Counted from the stretch's first letter, positions 1 through 10,237 are shown. The stretch: 32,077 nt of DNA from an uncultured Alphaproteobacteria bacterium (GCA_938023835.1 CALJDF010000018.1:1-32077), one strand, 5' to 3'. Notes: generated from the sequence alone by a model not told the origin. A program made the numbers and translations.

Positions 1-1
1 G

Positions 2-2410
2 ACCGTCACGGTCGAGGTCAAGAAAAAGCGCGGTGCCGGGGCACCCCGAAAGCAAACATTGGCAGAAGCCGCTGCGGAGCGGACGCCGGCTGTCGCCAAG
101 GCAACGCCGGCGCCGGTTGCACCGCCGCCCGAGGCCGACGATTCGAAGGGTCGGGTCGTGCTCAAGGCACTGACCGAAGACGAAAAGGCGGCCCGCGCCA
201 AAGCGCTAGAGGGCGCCAAGATCGCGTCGGTCGAGGCGCGCAAGAAGGCCCAGGAAGAAGCATCCCGTCGCGCCGACGAAGAAGCCCGTCTTGCTGTCGA
301 ACGCGAGCAGGCCGAGAAACGCGAAGCGGAAGAAGAAGAACGTAAGCGCGTCGAAGAGGCGTCGAGAAAGAAAGCGGCCGAAGCCGCGGCCGTTCGGCTC
401 GGCGAACCTGCGACCGAGGAAGATGCTGATGCGCGCCGTCCCAAACCCGGCGTGCGGCCTGAGATCAAGCGGCCCACGCCGCCACGCCCCCGGGTCGGGG
501 AACGGCGACGCGGCGGCAAAATGACCATGAGTCAGGCGCTCGACGATCGCGAGCGCACCCGCAGCCTGGCTGCGGTGCGTCGTCAGCGCGAGCGCGAAAA
601 GCGCCAAGCCCGTTCCGGCGATTCAGAGCCGCCGAAGAAAGTTTTCCGGGAAGTCTCGATTCCCGATACCATCACGGTGCAGGAATTGGCCAACCGGATG
701 ACCGAACGTGGCGTCGATGTCATCCGATCGCTCATGAAAATGGGCGTCATGGCGACGATCAACCAAGCGATCGACGCCGAGACCGCTGAAATCATCGTGA
801 CCGAGTTCGGTCATACGCCCAAACGGGTCTCCTCGGCCGATGTCGAGATCGGTTTCCGCGCCGGTGAAGATGCCGATGACGAGGCCTCGCTGAAGCCGCG
901 GGCGCCGGTCGTCACCGTGATGGGCCACGTCGATCACGGTAAAACCTCGCTCCTCGATGCGCTGCGCACCACGGATGTGGTGTCCGGCGAAGCCGGTGGG
1001 ATCACGCAGCATATCGGCGCCTATCAGGTGACGATGGCCTCGGGCGCCAAGATTACGTTCCTCGACACGCCGGGCCACGAAGCCTTCACCACGATGCGCG
1101 CCCGCGGTGCCACCGTGACCGACATTGTCGTTCTTGTGGTGGCCGGCGACGACGGCATCATGCCGCAGACCGTCGAGGCGATTAATCATGCCAAACAGGC
1201 GGAAACGCCGATCATCGTGGCGATCAACAAGATAGACCGGCCCGAAGCGGACGCCGATCGCGTGCGGCGCGATTTGTTGCAGCACGATCTCGTGGTCGAA
1301 GAGATGGGCGGTGAAGTGATCGCCGTCGAAGTGTCGGCCACTGAAAAGACTGGCCTTGATCGCCTCGAAGAACTGATTGTTTTGCAGGCGGAATTGCTCG
1401 AACTCAAAGCCAATCCCGACCGGCCCGCCGAAGGCGTGGTGATCGAAGCCAAGCTCGATCGGGGTCGTGGTGCGGTGGCCACCACCTTGGTCCAACGCGG
1501 CACGTTGCGAGTCGGCGATATCGTTGTCGCCGGAACCGAGTGGGGCAAGGTGCGCGCGCTGGTCAACGACCACGGCAAGCAAATCGACGAACTCCACCCC
1601 GGCGAACCGGCCGAGATTCTCGGGCTCAACGGCGCGCCGAGTGCGGGCGATGAGTTCGGTGTGGTGGAGAACGAAGGTCGCGCGCGGGAAATCACCGGCT
1701 TCCGGGCCGGCCAGGCACGCGAAAAAGATGCCGCCCTGGCCGCCACGGCACGCGGCTCGCTTGAGGAGATGTTCACGAAGATCGCCGACGGTGAAACCAG
1801 CACCTTCCCGGTCATCATCAAGGCCGATGTGCAGGGCTCGCTCGAAGCGATCCGCGGCGCGTTGGAAAAACTCTCGACCGACGAAGTTGCGATAAGCGTC
1901 GTTCACGGCGCGGTCGGCGGGATCAACGAGTCTGACGTGACCCTGGCGGCAGCGTCAGGCGCGCTCATGATCGGCTTCAGCGTGCGCGCCAATGCGCAGG
2001 CCCGCGAACGGGCCAAGCGCGACAAGCTCGAGATCCGCTACTACTCGGTGATCTACAACCTTGTCGACGAGATGAAAGACATCTTGTCGGGCATGCTCGA
2101 GCCGACGATCAAGGAAACCAGCCTTGGCCAAGCGCGTATCAAGCAGGTCTTTTCGGTCTCCAAGGTCGGCAAGGTCGCCGGTTGCGAAGTTTTCGAAGGC
2201 ACGGTCCGGCGCGGTGCCAAGGCCCGCCTGTTGCGCGACGATGTCGTCGTGCACGAAGGCGTCTTGGACAAGCTCAAGCATTTCAAAGACGATGCCCGCG
2301 AAGTGCGTGCCGGCTCGGATTGCGGTATCGCCTTGGCGAGCTACCACGACTATCACGAAGGCGACATCATCGAAGTGTACGAAGTCGAAGAGATCGCGCG
2401 CACACTGTAG
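2..2410 (+). CDS. infB: Translation initiation factor IF-2, 5' truncated by window edge
   Basis: Frame is open to the window edge ([23 protein letters not shown]...). G-domain motifs [34 protein letters not shown] and NKIDRP are present; rbfA-truB-rpsO-pnp follow. Confidence 0.97.
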   Translation, partial: TVTVEVKKKRGAGAPRKQTLAEAAAERTPAVAKATPAPVAPPPEADDSKGRVVLKALTEDEKAARAKALEGAKIASVEARKKAQEEASRRADEEARLAVEREQAEKREAEEEERKRVEEASRKKAAEAAAVRLGEPATEEDADARRPKPGVRPEIKRPTPPRPRVGERRRGGKMTMSQALDDRERTRSLAAVRRQREREKRQARSGDSEPPKKVFREVSIPDTITVQELANRMTERGVDVIRSLMKMGVMATINQAIDAETAEIIVTEFGHTPKRVSSADVEIGFRAGEDADDEASLKPRAPVVTVMGHVDHGKTSLLDALRTTDVVSGEAGGITQHIGAYQVTMASGAKITFLDTPGHEAFTTMRARGATVTDIVVLVVAGDDGIMPQTVEAINHAKQAETPIIVAINKIDRPEADADRVRRDLLQHDLVVEEMGGEVIAVEVSATEKTGLDRLEELIVLQAELLELKANPDRPAEGVVIEAKLDRGRGAVATTLVQRGTLRVGDIVVAGTEWGKVRALVNDHGKQIDELHPGEPAEILGLNGAPSAGDEFGVVENEGRAREITGFRAGQAREKDAALAATARGSLEEMFTKIADGETSTFPVIIKADVQGSLEAIRGALEKLSTDEVAISVVHGAVGGINESDVTLAAASGALMIGFSVRANAQARERAKRDKLEIRYYSVIYNLVDEMKDILSGMLEPTIKETSLGQARIKQVFSVSKVGKVAGCEVFEGTVRRGAKARLLRDDVVVHEGVLDKLKHFKDDAREVRAGSDCGIALASYHDYHEGDIIEVYEVEEIARTL

Positions 2411-2452
2411 GCCGTCCCGCCAATACCCAGGCCGGGCGGCGGTTCGGAAATC

Positions 2453-2830
2453 ATGCCTAGACAGCAAAGCAAATCAGCCTCCCAGCGGCAGCACCGCGTC
2501 GGCGAACTTCTGCGCCACGGTCTTGTCGACGCCTTGGCAACGATGGAGTTCGGTACGGTGACGGGCAGCGCGATCACGGTTTCCGAGGTACGGGTCAGCC
2601 CCGACCTCAGACAGGCCCGTGCCTATGTCTTTCCGCTGGGCGGCGGTGACGCCGATCCGCTCTTAGAGGAACTCAATGCCCAAGCGCCGCGTCTTCAAGG
2701 ACCGTTGGCGCGTCGCGTCGGGTTGCGTTACACGCCGCGCCTGACCTTTGTGATCGACGATACCTTCGATGAGGCCGACAAGATCGGCACGCTTCTGGCG
2801 CGAGCGCAGGCCAAAACATCGTCCGAATGA
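2453..2830 (+). CDS. rbfA: Ribosome-binding factor A
   Basis: 125 aa; RVGELLRHGLVDAL... and LRYTPRLTFVIDDTFDEADKI are typical of RbfA; lies between infB and truB. Confidence 0.95.
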   Translation: MPRQQSKSASQRQHRVGELLRHGLVDALATMEFGTVTGSAITVSEVRVSPDLRQARAYVFPLGGGDADPLLEELNAQAPRLQGPLARRVGLRYTPRLTFVIDDTFDEADKIGTLLARAQAKTSSE

Positions 2831-3702
2831 ACGGCTGGATCGTTCTCGACAAACCGAAGGGGCTTTCTTCCGCCGCCGGTGTGGCCAAGGTGCGCAATCT
2901 CTTCGACCGCGTGAAGGCCGGCCATGGCGGCACGCTTGATCCCCTGGCCACCGGCGTTTTGCCCATTGCGTTGGGCGAAGCGACCAAGGTCATGGGCTAC
3001 ATCCTCAACAGCAACAAAGCCTATCGCGCCACCGTGGCCTGGGGCGAAAGCCGTGACACCGACGATGCCGAGGGCGCGGTGACTGTAACCAGCGCCCATC
3101 GCCCCGACCGCGCTGCGATTTTGGCCGCGCTGCCGCAGTTCACGGGGCGTCTGATCCAGCAACCGCCGGCGTACTCGGCGCTGAAGGTCGGCGGTCGGCG
3201 GGCCTATGCGGCGGCCCGCGCGGGGGAGCCGGTCGCGCTCAAACCCCGTGAAATCGAGGTTTTTGCGTTCGAACTGGTCGAAAACGGAGAGAATCACGCC
3301 GTTTTCGACGTTTCGTGCGGCAAAGGGACCTACGTCCGGGCCTTGGCCCGGGATCTCGCGCTGGCCTTGGGCACGGTCGGGCATCTGGGCGACCTCAGGC
3401 GAACCCAAGCGGGGCCCTTCGTCGAGTCACAGGCGATTTCGCTAGCCACCCTAGAGGACTTGAGCCATAGTGCGCGCCTCGCGGAAGCACTTTTACCGCC
3501 TGAGACCGCGCTGGACGACATCCCGGCGCTGGCCTTGGACGGTGCGACGGCGGCAAGACTTCGCCACGGTCAGACAGTCAGCGTTTCCACGGGTCTCAAG
3601 GACGGCATCGTCTTCGTCACATCGGACAACGTACCGGTGGCCATGGCGCAGTTGAGCGACGGCACCTTGAAACCGGCTCGTGTTTTTAATTATTCGTCAT
3701 AG
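2827..3702 (+). CDS. truB: tRNA pseudouridine(55) synthase TruB
   Basis: GWIVLDKPKGLSS and GHGGTLDPLATGVLPIALGEATK motifs; ATGA overlap with the rbfA stop. Confidence 0.97.
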   Translation: MNGWIVLDKPKGLSSAAGVAKVRNLFDRVKAGHGGTLDPLATGVLPIALGEATKVMGYILNSNKAYRATVAWGESRDTDDAEGAVTVTSAHRPDRAAILAALPQFTGRLIQQPPAYSALKVGGRRAYAAARAGEPVALKPREIEVFAFELVENGENHAVFDVSCGKGTYVRALARDLALALGTVGHLGDLRRTQAGPFVESQAISLATLEDLSHSARLAEALLPPETALDDIPALALDGATAARLRHGQTVSVSTGLKDGIVFVTSDNVPVAMAQLSDGTLKPARVFNYSS

Positions 3703-3712
3703 GAGATAACCG

Positions 3713-3982
3713 ATGTCGATCACTTCAGAGCGCAAGGCTGCGCTCATAAAGGAATATGCGACCAAGGATCAAGATACCGGGTCGCCCGAAGTGCAAGTCG
3801 CGATCCTGACCGAGCGGATCACCAACCTCACCGAACACTTCAGAGATCACAAAAAAGATGCCCATTCGCGGCGCGGGCTTCTGATGCTCGTCAATCGGCG
3901 CCGCCGGCTGCTCGACTACGTGCGTGACTGTGATGTCTCGCGTTACGAGCAGCTTATTCAGCGACTCGGTATCAGAAAGTAG
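3713..3982 (+). CDS. rpsO: 30S ribosomal protein S15
   Basis: 89 aa; [49 protein letters not shown]. Confidence 0.98.
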   Translation: MSITSERKAALIKEYATKDQDTGSPEVQVAILTERITNLTEHFRDHKKDAHSRRGLLMLVNRRRRLLDYVRDCDVSRYEQLIQRLGIRK

Positions 3983-4122
3983 CTGGTGTCGTCGTGCACT
4001 GCCGCGCGCCGCGTACATCGCAGGCGGTCGGCTGTGTTGCTGCGTCCATAGTCCGAGGCCATCGCTGACCACTAGGGGAGGGCGCAAGGGGTGCGCTCCG
4101 AAAGCAAGCAAGGAAGAGAGAT

Positions 4123-6252
4123 ATGTTCAATATCGTTAAGAAAGAAATCGAGTGGGGCGGACGTACGCTCACCCTCGAAACCGGCAGGCTCGCCCGCCAG
4201 GCCGACGGGGCCGTTCTCGTCACGTACGGCGAGACCACCGTCTTGTGCACCGCGGTCGCACAGAAAACACCGCGCGCGGGAATCGATTTCTTTCCGCTAA
4301 CCGTCAATTATCAGGAAAAGACCTTCGCCGCCGGTAAGATTCCAGGCGGCTTTTTCAAACGTGAAGGTCGTCCTGCCGAAAAAGAAACGCTGACCTCGCG
4401 CCTCATCGATCGGCCGATCCGTCCGCTGTTTCACAGCAGTTTCCGCAACGAGACCCAGGTAATTTGTACGGTCTTGTCGCACGACTTGGAAAACAACCCG
4501 GACATGCCGGCACTGATCGGTGCGTCCGCCGCGTTGACGATTTCAGGCATTCCGTTCCTCGGCCCGATCGGTGGCGCCCGCGTCGGCTATGTCGACGGCG
4601 ACTACGTTCTCAACCCGACGCCCGATCAACTCGCCGACTCGCAACTCGATCTCATCGTCGCCGGTACCGGCGATGCGGTGTTGATGGTTGAATCCGAAGC
4701 CTCGGAACTCAGCGAAGAGGTCATGCTGGGCGCCGTCATGTTCGGTCATGAATCGTTCCAGCCGGTGATCGACGCCATCGTGTCGCTCGCCGAATCGGCC
4801 GCAAAGGATCCGTGGCCGCTGCCCGAAGAGATCGACACCAGCGACGTGCAGGCACGCCTCGACACGTTGGTCGGCGACGATCTGAAGGCGGCCTACGCCG
4901 AACGCGACAAGCAGGCCCGTACTAATCTGTTGTCCGAAGCCCGCAAGAAGGTTGAAGAAGCTGCAGCCGAAGACGAAAGCCTCGACGCCAGCGTCGCCGG
5001 CGGTGTCTTCAAGAAAATGGAAAAGAAGCTCGTTCGCGGTCAAATTCTCGACAGCGGCGTGCGCATCGACGGGCGCGACACCAAAACCGTGCGCCCCATC
5101 GTGGCCGAAAACGACGTGTTGCCGCGCACCCATGGGTCGGCCTTGTTCACGCGCGGGGAAACCCAAGCGCTGGCCGTCACAACGTTGGGCACCGGGCAAG
5201 ACGAGCAGATCATCGATGCGCTCGAGGGCGAGTACCGCGAGCGCTTTATGCTGCACTACAACTTCCCGCCTTACTCGACCGGCGAAACCAAATTCATGGC
5301 GTCCCCGGGGCGGCGTGAAATCGGTCACGGCAAGTTGGCATGGCGTGCCTTGCGGCCGTTGTTGCCGACCGCGGAAGCGTTCCCCTACACCATTCGCGTC
5401 GTTTCTGAAGTGACCGAGTCCAATGGCTCGTCATCGATGGCGACGGTGTGCGGTTCGTCCCTGTCGATGATGGGTGCCGGTGTGCCGTTGCGCGCCCCGT
5501 GTGCCGGGATCGCGATGGGCTTGATCCTCGAAGACAGCGGCTTTGCCGTTCTCTCCGACATCCTCGGCGATGAAGATCATCTCGGCGACATGGACTTCAA
5601 AGTGGCTGGGACCGAATCCGGGATCACCGCGCTGCAGATGGACATCAAGGTCACCGGGATCACCAAAGAGATCATGCAGGCTGCCCTCGACCAGGCACGC
5701 GACGGCCGGCTGCATATCTTGGGTGAAATGTCCAAGGCGCTGAGCACGGCGCGGGAAGAAGTCAACGACAACGCCCCGCGCATCACCACGTTACAGGTGC
5801 CCAAGGACAAGATCCGTGAAGTCATCGGCACCGGCGGAAAGGTCATTCGCGAGATTTGCGAAGTGACCGGCGCCAAGGTGGACATCGAAGACGACGGCAC
5901 GGTGAAGGTCGCCAGCTCCAACACCGAATCGGCCGAAGCTGCCGTCAAATGGATCCGCGATATCGTGGCGGAACCCGAGGTCGGCGTGATTTATCGCGGC
6001 AAGGTCGTGAAGGTTGTCGACTTCGGCGCCTTCGTGAACTTCATCGGCTCCAAAGACGGGTTGGTTCACATTTCCGAGTTGGCCCCGCAGCGGGTCGGCA
6101 AGGTGACCGATATCGTCAACGAAGGCGACGAAGTGTGGGTCAAGGTCCTGTCCTTCGATGATCGCGGTAAGGTCCGGCTCAGCATGAAGTCGGTCAACCA
6201 GGAATCAGGCGAAGAAGAGGGCGCCGAACCGGCACAAGAAGCCGGCGAATAA
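4123..6252 (+). CDS. pnp: Polyribonucleotide nucleotidyltransferase (PNPase)
   Basis: 709 aa; two RNase PH-like domains, KH ([31 protein letters not shown]) and S1 ([17 protein letters not shown]) domains; follows rpsO. Confidence 0.98.
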   Translation: MFNIVKKEIEWGGRTLTLETGRLARQADGAVLVTYGETTVLCTAVAQKTPRAGIDFFPLTVNYQEKTFAAGKIPGGFFKREGRPAEKETLTSRLIDRPIRPLFHSSFRNETQVICTVLSHDLENNPDMPALIGASAALTISGIPFLGPIGGARVGYVDGDYVLNPTPDQLADSQLDLIVAGTGDAVLMVESEASELSEEVMLGAVMFGHESFQPVIDAIVSLAESAAKDPWPLPEEIDTSDVQARLDTLVGDDLKAAYAERDKQARTNLLSEARKKVEEAAAEDESLDASVAGGVFKKMEKKLVRGQILDSGVRIDGRDTKTVRPIVAENDVLPRTHGSALFTRGETQALAVTTLGTGQDEQIIDALEGEYRERFMLHYNFPPYSTGETKFMASPGRREIGHGKLAWRALRPLLPTAEAFPYTIRVVSEVTESNGSSSMATVCGSSLSMMGAGVPLRAPCAGIAMGLILEDSGFAVLSDILGDEDHLGDMDFKVAGTESGITALQMDIKVTGITKEIMQAALDQARDGRLHILGEMSKALSTAREEVNDNAPRITTLQVPKDKIREVIGTGGKVIREICEVTGAKVDIEDDGTVKVASSNTESAEAAVKWIRDIVAEPEVGVIYRGKVVKVVDFGAFVNFIGSKDGLVHISELAPQRVGKVTDIVNEGDEVWVKVLSFDDRGKVRLSMKSVNQESGEEEGAEPAQEAGE

Positions 6253-6273
6253 GCCCCGAAATCCGACGGATTG

Positions 6274-6297
6274 CCCGGCCGCCTTTCGGTGGTCGGG
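6274..6297 (+). terminator. Hairpin downstream of pnp (possible terminator or 3' stabiliser)
   Basis: CCCGGCCGCC-tttc-GGTGGTCGGG, 10 bp including two G-U pairs, without a following T tract. Confidence 0.5.
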
Positions 6298-6316
6298 TGC
6301 CGACGGGTTGGTCTAG

Positions 6317-6333
6317 CGTGGAATCGTTCTATA
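6317..6333. promoter_or_regulatory. Weak Irr-box (ICE)-like site upstream of the flavoenzyme gene
   Basis: CGTGGAATCGTTCTATA matches 10/14 positions of the remembered consensus TTTAGAA-N3-TTCTAAA. Confidence 0.25.
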
Positions 6334-6382
6334 TTGAAGGAAGCCCCTTTTTTCTTAGGGGTACCGACAAGGATGCCGGATC

Positions 6383-7780
6383 GTGAAACCCCTCAATAGC
6401 ATGCGCATTTCAGGCTTCGATGTGCTCCCTCTGGTTGAGGGCGGCAAGGGAATCTCGATTTCCAACGGCGAGAGTTCCGGGGCTTGGGCGGCAGCGGGCG
6501 CTGTCGGCACCTTCTCCGGCGTCAACGCGGATTCATACGACGCCGACGGCAAGTTGATACCGCAGGAATATTTCGGCCGAACCCGTGTCGAGCGGCACGA
6601 GGAACTCATCAAATACGCCATCAATGGCGGCGTGACCCAGGCCAAGATCGCCCACGAGATCGCGGGTGGCCGCGGCCCGGTCCATATGAACGTACTATGG
6701 GAAATGGCTGCTGCGGAGCGTGTCCTAACGGGCATTCTCGAACGCGCCAGCCATTTGGTGCACGGCGTGACGTGCGGCGCCGGGATGCCCTACAAGGCGG
6801 CCGAGATTGCGGCCCGCTTCAACCTCCACTACTACCCGATCGTGTCGTCGGGCCGCGCGTTCCGCGCGTTGTGGAAGCGCGCCTACCACAAGTTCGCCGA
6901 ACTTCTCGGCGGCGTCGTCTATGAAGATCCGTGGCGCGCCGGCGGACATAACGGGCTCTCCAACAGCGAGGATCCCGACAAGCCGGAAGATCCTTACCCG
7001 CGCGTCTTCGAGTTGCGCCAACGCTTGCGTGAATTCGGGCTCGACGATACCCCGATCATCATGGCGGGTGGCGTGTGGTATTTGCACGAATGGTCCGATT
7101 GGATCGACAATCCTGAGCTCGGGCCGGTGGCCTTTCAATTCGGCACCCGTCCGCTGTTGACCGAGGAAAGCCCGATCTCCGATGCGTGGAAGAAAAAACT
7201 TCTCGAGCTAGACGAGGGCGATGTCTACCTGAACAACTTCAGCCCAACGGGGATGTGGTCGTCGGCGGTCGAGAACGCGTTTCTCCGTGAACTCAAAGAA
7301 CGGGCGACGCATCAAATTGCCTATACCCGCGAACCCATCGGCGATCACAACACGGAATTCGCCTTGGGCCCGCGCAAAAAGCCGGTCTATGTCACCGAGC
7401 ACGATAAGAACCGGGCCGAGAAATGGGTTGCGGCAGGCTTTACCGAACCGATGAAAACCCCCGATTCGACGCTCATCTTCGTTGCGCCCGAGGTCATGAA
7501 AGAAATCCGGATCGATCAGGCAGAATGCATGGGCTGCCTGAGCGGTTGCCGCTTTTCCAATTGGTCGCAGGAAGAAGGCCATACGACGGGCAAAAAGACC
7601 GATCCGCGCAGCTACTGCATTCAAAAAACGCTGCAGGTCATCGGCCATAGTGACGAGGTCGAAAACCAGCTGATGTTCGCCGGCCACGCCGCGTATCGTT
7701 TTCGGGATGACCCGTTCTATTCGAACGGCTTCGTCCCGACCGTGAAACAACTCGTCGACCGATTGGTAACAGGGGATTGA
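6383..7780 (+). CDS. Nitronate monooxygenase / 2-nitropropane dioxygenase-family flavin oxidoreductase with C-terminal Cys-rich extension (GTG start at 6383, or ATG at 6401)
   Basis: 465 aa; AGGHNG active-site-like motif, VAFQFGTRPLLTEESPIS; C-terminal C-X2-C-X3-C-X22-C. Confidence 0.75.
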   Translation: MKPLNSMRISGFDVLPLVEGGKGISISNGESSGAWAAAGAVGTFSGVNADSYDADGKLIPQEYFGRTRVERHEELIKYAINGGVTQAKIAHEIAGGRGPVHMNVLWEMAAAERVLTGILERASHLVHGVTCGAGMPYKAAEIAARFNLHYYPIVSSGRAFRALWKRAYHKFAELLGGVVYEDPWRAGGHNGLSNSEDPDKPEDPYPRVFELRQRLREFGLDDTPIIMAGGVWYLHEWSDWIDNPELGPVAFQFGTRPLLTEESPISDAWKKKLLELDEGDVYLNNFSPTGMWSSAVENAFLRELKERATHQIAYTREPIGDHNTEFALGPRKKPVYVTEHDKNRAEKWVAAGFTEPMKTPDSTLIFVAPEVMKEIRIDQAECMGCLSGCRFSNWSQEEGHTTGKKTDPRSYCIQKTLQVIGHSDEVENQLMFAGHAAYRFRDDPFYSNGFVPTVKQLVDRLVTGD

Positions 7781-7820
7781 GGACGCCGCGCGCTTTGCCG
7801 GCCTGAATCAAGATGCCTTT

Positions 7821-8252
7821 ATGACCGCACCACAACAAACCGACGAAAATATCGCTGCGCAAGAACGCATCCGGGCCGCCGGTCTGCGCCCGACGCGGCA
7901 GCGCGTGGCGCTGGCCCATTTGTTGTTCGATCACGGACAGCGCCATTTGACCGCCGAAACCTTGCATGGCGAGGCGACCGCCGAGGGGATCAGCGTGTCG
8001 TTGGCAACGATCTACAACACCCTTCACCAATTTGTCCGTGTCGGGCTGTTGCGTGAGGTGACGATCGAACCGGGCCGTTCCTATTTCGACACCAACGTAT
8101 CCGACCACCACCACTTCTTTCACGAAGGCCGCGGCGAGCTTGAAGATATCGCGGCGCTATCGGTCGACCTTTCGGACCTACCCAAACCGCCGGCAGGCAC
8201 GGAAATCAATCGGATCGATGTGGTCGTCCGGGTGAGAGACCGGCGCGCCTAA
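7821..8252 (+). CDS. irr: Fur-superfamily transcriptional regulator, Irr-like
   Basis: 143 aa; LRPTRQRVALAHLLF...ATIYNTLHQF Fur-type winged helix; HHH cluster (VSDHHHFFHEG) as in Irr; no canonical Fur C-terminal CxxC pairs. Confidence 0.8.
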   Translation: MTAPQQTDENIAAQERIRAAGLRPTRQRVALAHLLFDHGQRHLTAETLHGEATAEGISVSLATIYNTLHQFVRVGLLREVTIEPGRSYFDTNVSDHHHFFHEGRGELEDIAALSVDLSDLPKPPAGTEINRIDVVVRVRDRRA

Positions 8253-8283
8253 ATCACCTCGCGTGGGTTTGGCGATCCAGTTC

Positions 8284-8300
8284 ATTAAAGCTATTCTAAT
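8284..8300. promoter_or_regulatory. ICE-like (Irr box) site upstream of rubrerythrin
   Basis: ATTAAAGCTATTCTAAT matches 10/14 positions of the remembered consensus, with the right half-site TTCTAA intact; lies in an AT-rich patch in the irr-rubrerythrin gap. Confidence 0.35.
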
Positions 8301-8410
8301 ATATTGACCGCGGCCCGGCCCGTCGCCATATTGGGATTTAGGGCGTGAGCGTCGCTTCATCGACCTTGTGCCCACGCCATTTCAAGAAGAAAACGTCGAA
8401 GGAGGACACG

Positions 8411-8827
8411 ATGCCCGCACTCAAAGGGACCAAAACAGAACAAAACTTGAAGGACGCGTTTGCCGGCGAATCCCAGGCCAACCGTCGCTATTTGTATTTC
8501 GCGCAGAAAGCGGACGTCGAGGGCTACAACGACGTTTCAACCGTTTTCCGCTCGACCGCCGAAGGCGAGACCGGTCATGCCCATGGTCATCTCGAATTCC
8601 TCGAGGAGACCGGCGATCCGGCCACGGGCGAGCCGATGGGCACCACCGCCCTAAATCTCAAAGCCTCGGTTGCCGGCGAGACCCACGAATACACCGACAT
8701 GTATCCCGGCATGGCCAAGACGGCCCGGGACGAGGGTTTCACCGAGATTGCCGACTGGTTCGAGACCTTGGCCAAGGCCGAGAAATCGCATGCCGGGCGT
8801 TTCCAAAAAGCGCTCGACAACCTCTAG
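8411..8827 (+). CDS. Rubrerythrin-family diiron protein, erythrin domain only
   Basis: 138 aa from ATG 8411 with a strong RBS (GAAGGAGG) just upstream; ligand-type motifs [38 protein letters not shown]; no Cys, so no rubredoxin domain. Confidence 0.9.
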   Translation: MPALKGTKTEQNLKDAFAGESQANRRYLYFAQKADVEGYNDVSTVFRSTAEGETGHAHGHLEFLEETGDPATGEPMGTTALNLKASVAGETHEYTDMYPGMAKTARDEGFTEIADWFETLAKAEKSHAGRFQKALDNL

Positions 8828-8847
8828 GCGTCACATTGCGTTAAGGG

Positions 8848-8873
8848 CGGGGGCGGTCGCAAAGCCGCCCCCG
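8848..8873 (+). terminator. GC-rich hairpin between rubrerythrin and the Fe-S protein (possible attenuator or 3' stabiliser)
   Basis: CGGGGGCGG-tcgcaaag-CCGCCCCCG, 9 bp perfect stem followed by only TTT. Confidence 0.55.
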
Positions 8874-8884
8874 TTTGACTCAGA

Positions 8885-10237
8885 ATGAAAGAAGGCTCTA
8901 CCGAAGCGCCGATCCGGCACCCGATCGACTGGCAAGATCCGGCGTTTGTCGACCTGGCTGCATTGGACGCCGAAATGCGCCGCGTGGCCGATATCTGCCA
9001 CGGCTGCCGCCGTTGTTTCAATCTATGCGCCTCCTTTCCTCGGCTTTTCGATCTTATCGATGAGTCCGAAACCGGCGAACTCGACTCGGTCGACAGCCGC
9101 GATTTCAAACCCGTGGTCGACGCGTGCACCTTGTGCGACATGTGCTTTCTCACGAAGTGCCCGTATGTCCCACCACACGAATTCAATCTCGATTTTCCGC
9201 ACCTGATGCTGCGCTACCGCGTTGCGGAACGACATCACGGCATCAAACCGGGCTTTGCCGAGGCGCAACTCACCAAGACCGATCGTAACGGCCGCCTCGC
9301 AAAACTCGCCGCACCCCTCGCCAATTGGGCGTCCGCCCGGACCAACAAACTGACGCGCCCGATGCTCAAAGGCGTGGCGCATGTTCATGAAGACGCCGAG
9401 TTGCCGAAGTTCCATAGCGAGACCTTCGTCGCCAAGGCGGCCCACCATCCCGTCCCGCGCGAGGAAACCGCGCCGGCCAAAGATCGTAAGGCCGTGCTCT
9501 ACGCCACCTGCTTCGTCAATTACAACAACCCCGGTATCGGCGAGGCGGCGCGCACGGTCCTGGCGTGCAATGGTGTTGAAACCGAAGTGGTCTATCCCGA
9601 ATGCTGTGGCATGCCCCAGCTCGAAAACGGCGAGATCGCCGACGTGGCAGATCGTGCCGCCCGCATCGCCGCGTTGATGGTGGGGTGGATCGACGATGGC
9701 TATGACGTCGTGGCAATGACACCGTCGTGCGCCTTGATGCTCAAATTCGAGTGGCCGTTGATCGCGCCTGACAACCCGCAAGTGCGCCGCTTGGCCGATG
9801 CGACATCAGATCTTTCGGAATATGTCGTCGATATCGCCAAGAAAGAGGGCCTTGCCGCCGGCATGAAACCGCTGCCCGGGGGCGTCGCGGTGCATCTTGC
9901 TTGCCATGCCCGGGCGCAGAACATAGGCGCGAAAGCGGCCGAACTGTTGCGCCAAGTGCCCGACACCGAGGTCACGATTGTCGAACGGTGTTCGGGTCAT
10001 GGCGGGTCGTGGGGCATCAAGACCGAGAATTTTCCGGTCGCACTCAAGGTTGGTGCCCCGGCGGCGCAGCGCGCGGCTGACGCGAACGCAGCCTTTGTGG
10101 TCTCCGAATGTCCCTTGGCCGGGAAACATATCGTGCAAGGCATGGAACGGATCGACGGCGCCATAGACAAACTCGATAGCGCGCAGGCCTTTCACCCCAT
10201 CGAGCTGGTGGCACGCGCCTATGGAACGACGTCGTGA
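8885..10237 (+). CDS. GlpC/HdrD-like Fe-S oxidoreductase (two ferredoxin-type motifs plus two CCG-type domains)
   Basis: 450 aa; CHGCRRCFNLC and CTLCDMCFLTKCPY cluster motifs; C...YPECCGMPQLENG and HLACHA...ERCSGHGGSWG CCG-like repeats. Confidence 0.88.
   Translation: MKEGSTEAPIRHPIDWQDPAFVDLAALDAEMRRVADICHGCRRCFNLCASFPRLFDLIDESETGELDSVDSRDFKPVVDACTLCDMCFLTKCPYVPPHEFNLDFPHLMLRYRVAERHHGIKPGFAEAQLTKTDRNGRLAKLAAPLANWASARTNKLTRPMLKGVAHVHEDAELPKFHSETFVAKAAHHPVPREETAPAKDRKAVLYATCFVNYNNPGIGEAARTVLACNGVETEVVYPECCGMPQLENGEIADVADRAARIAALMVGWIDDGYDVVAMTPSCALMLKFEWPLIAPDNPQVRRLADATSDLSEYVVDIAKKEGLAAGMKPLPGGVAVHLACHARAQNIGAKAAELLRQVPDTEVTIVERCSGHGGSWGIKTENFPVALKVGAPAAQRAADANAAFVVSECPLAGKHIVQGMERIDGAIDKLDSAQAFHPIELVARAYGTTS

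Noticed and set aside
623-1906. 427-aa antisense ORF inside infB
   Set aside because: Low-complexity His/Arg/Asp-rich translation opposite a confident infB; typical shadow ORF of high-GC DNA.
8345-8410. N-terminal extension of the rubrerythrin ORF
   Set aside because: The strong RBS directly before ATG 8411 and family alignment favour the shorter protein.
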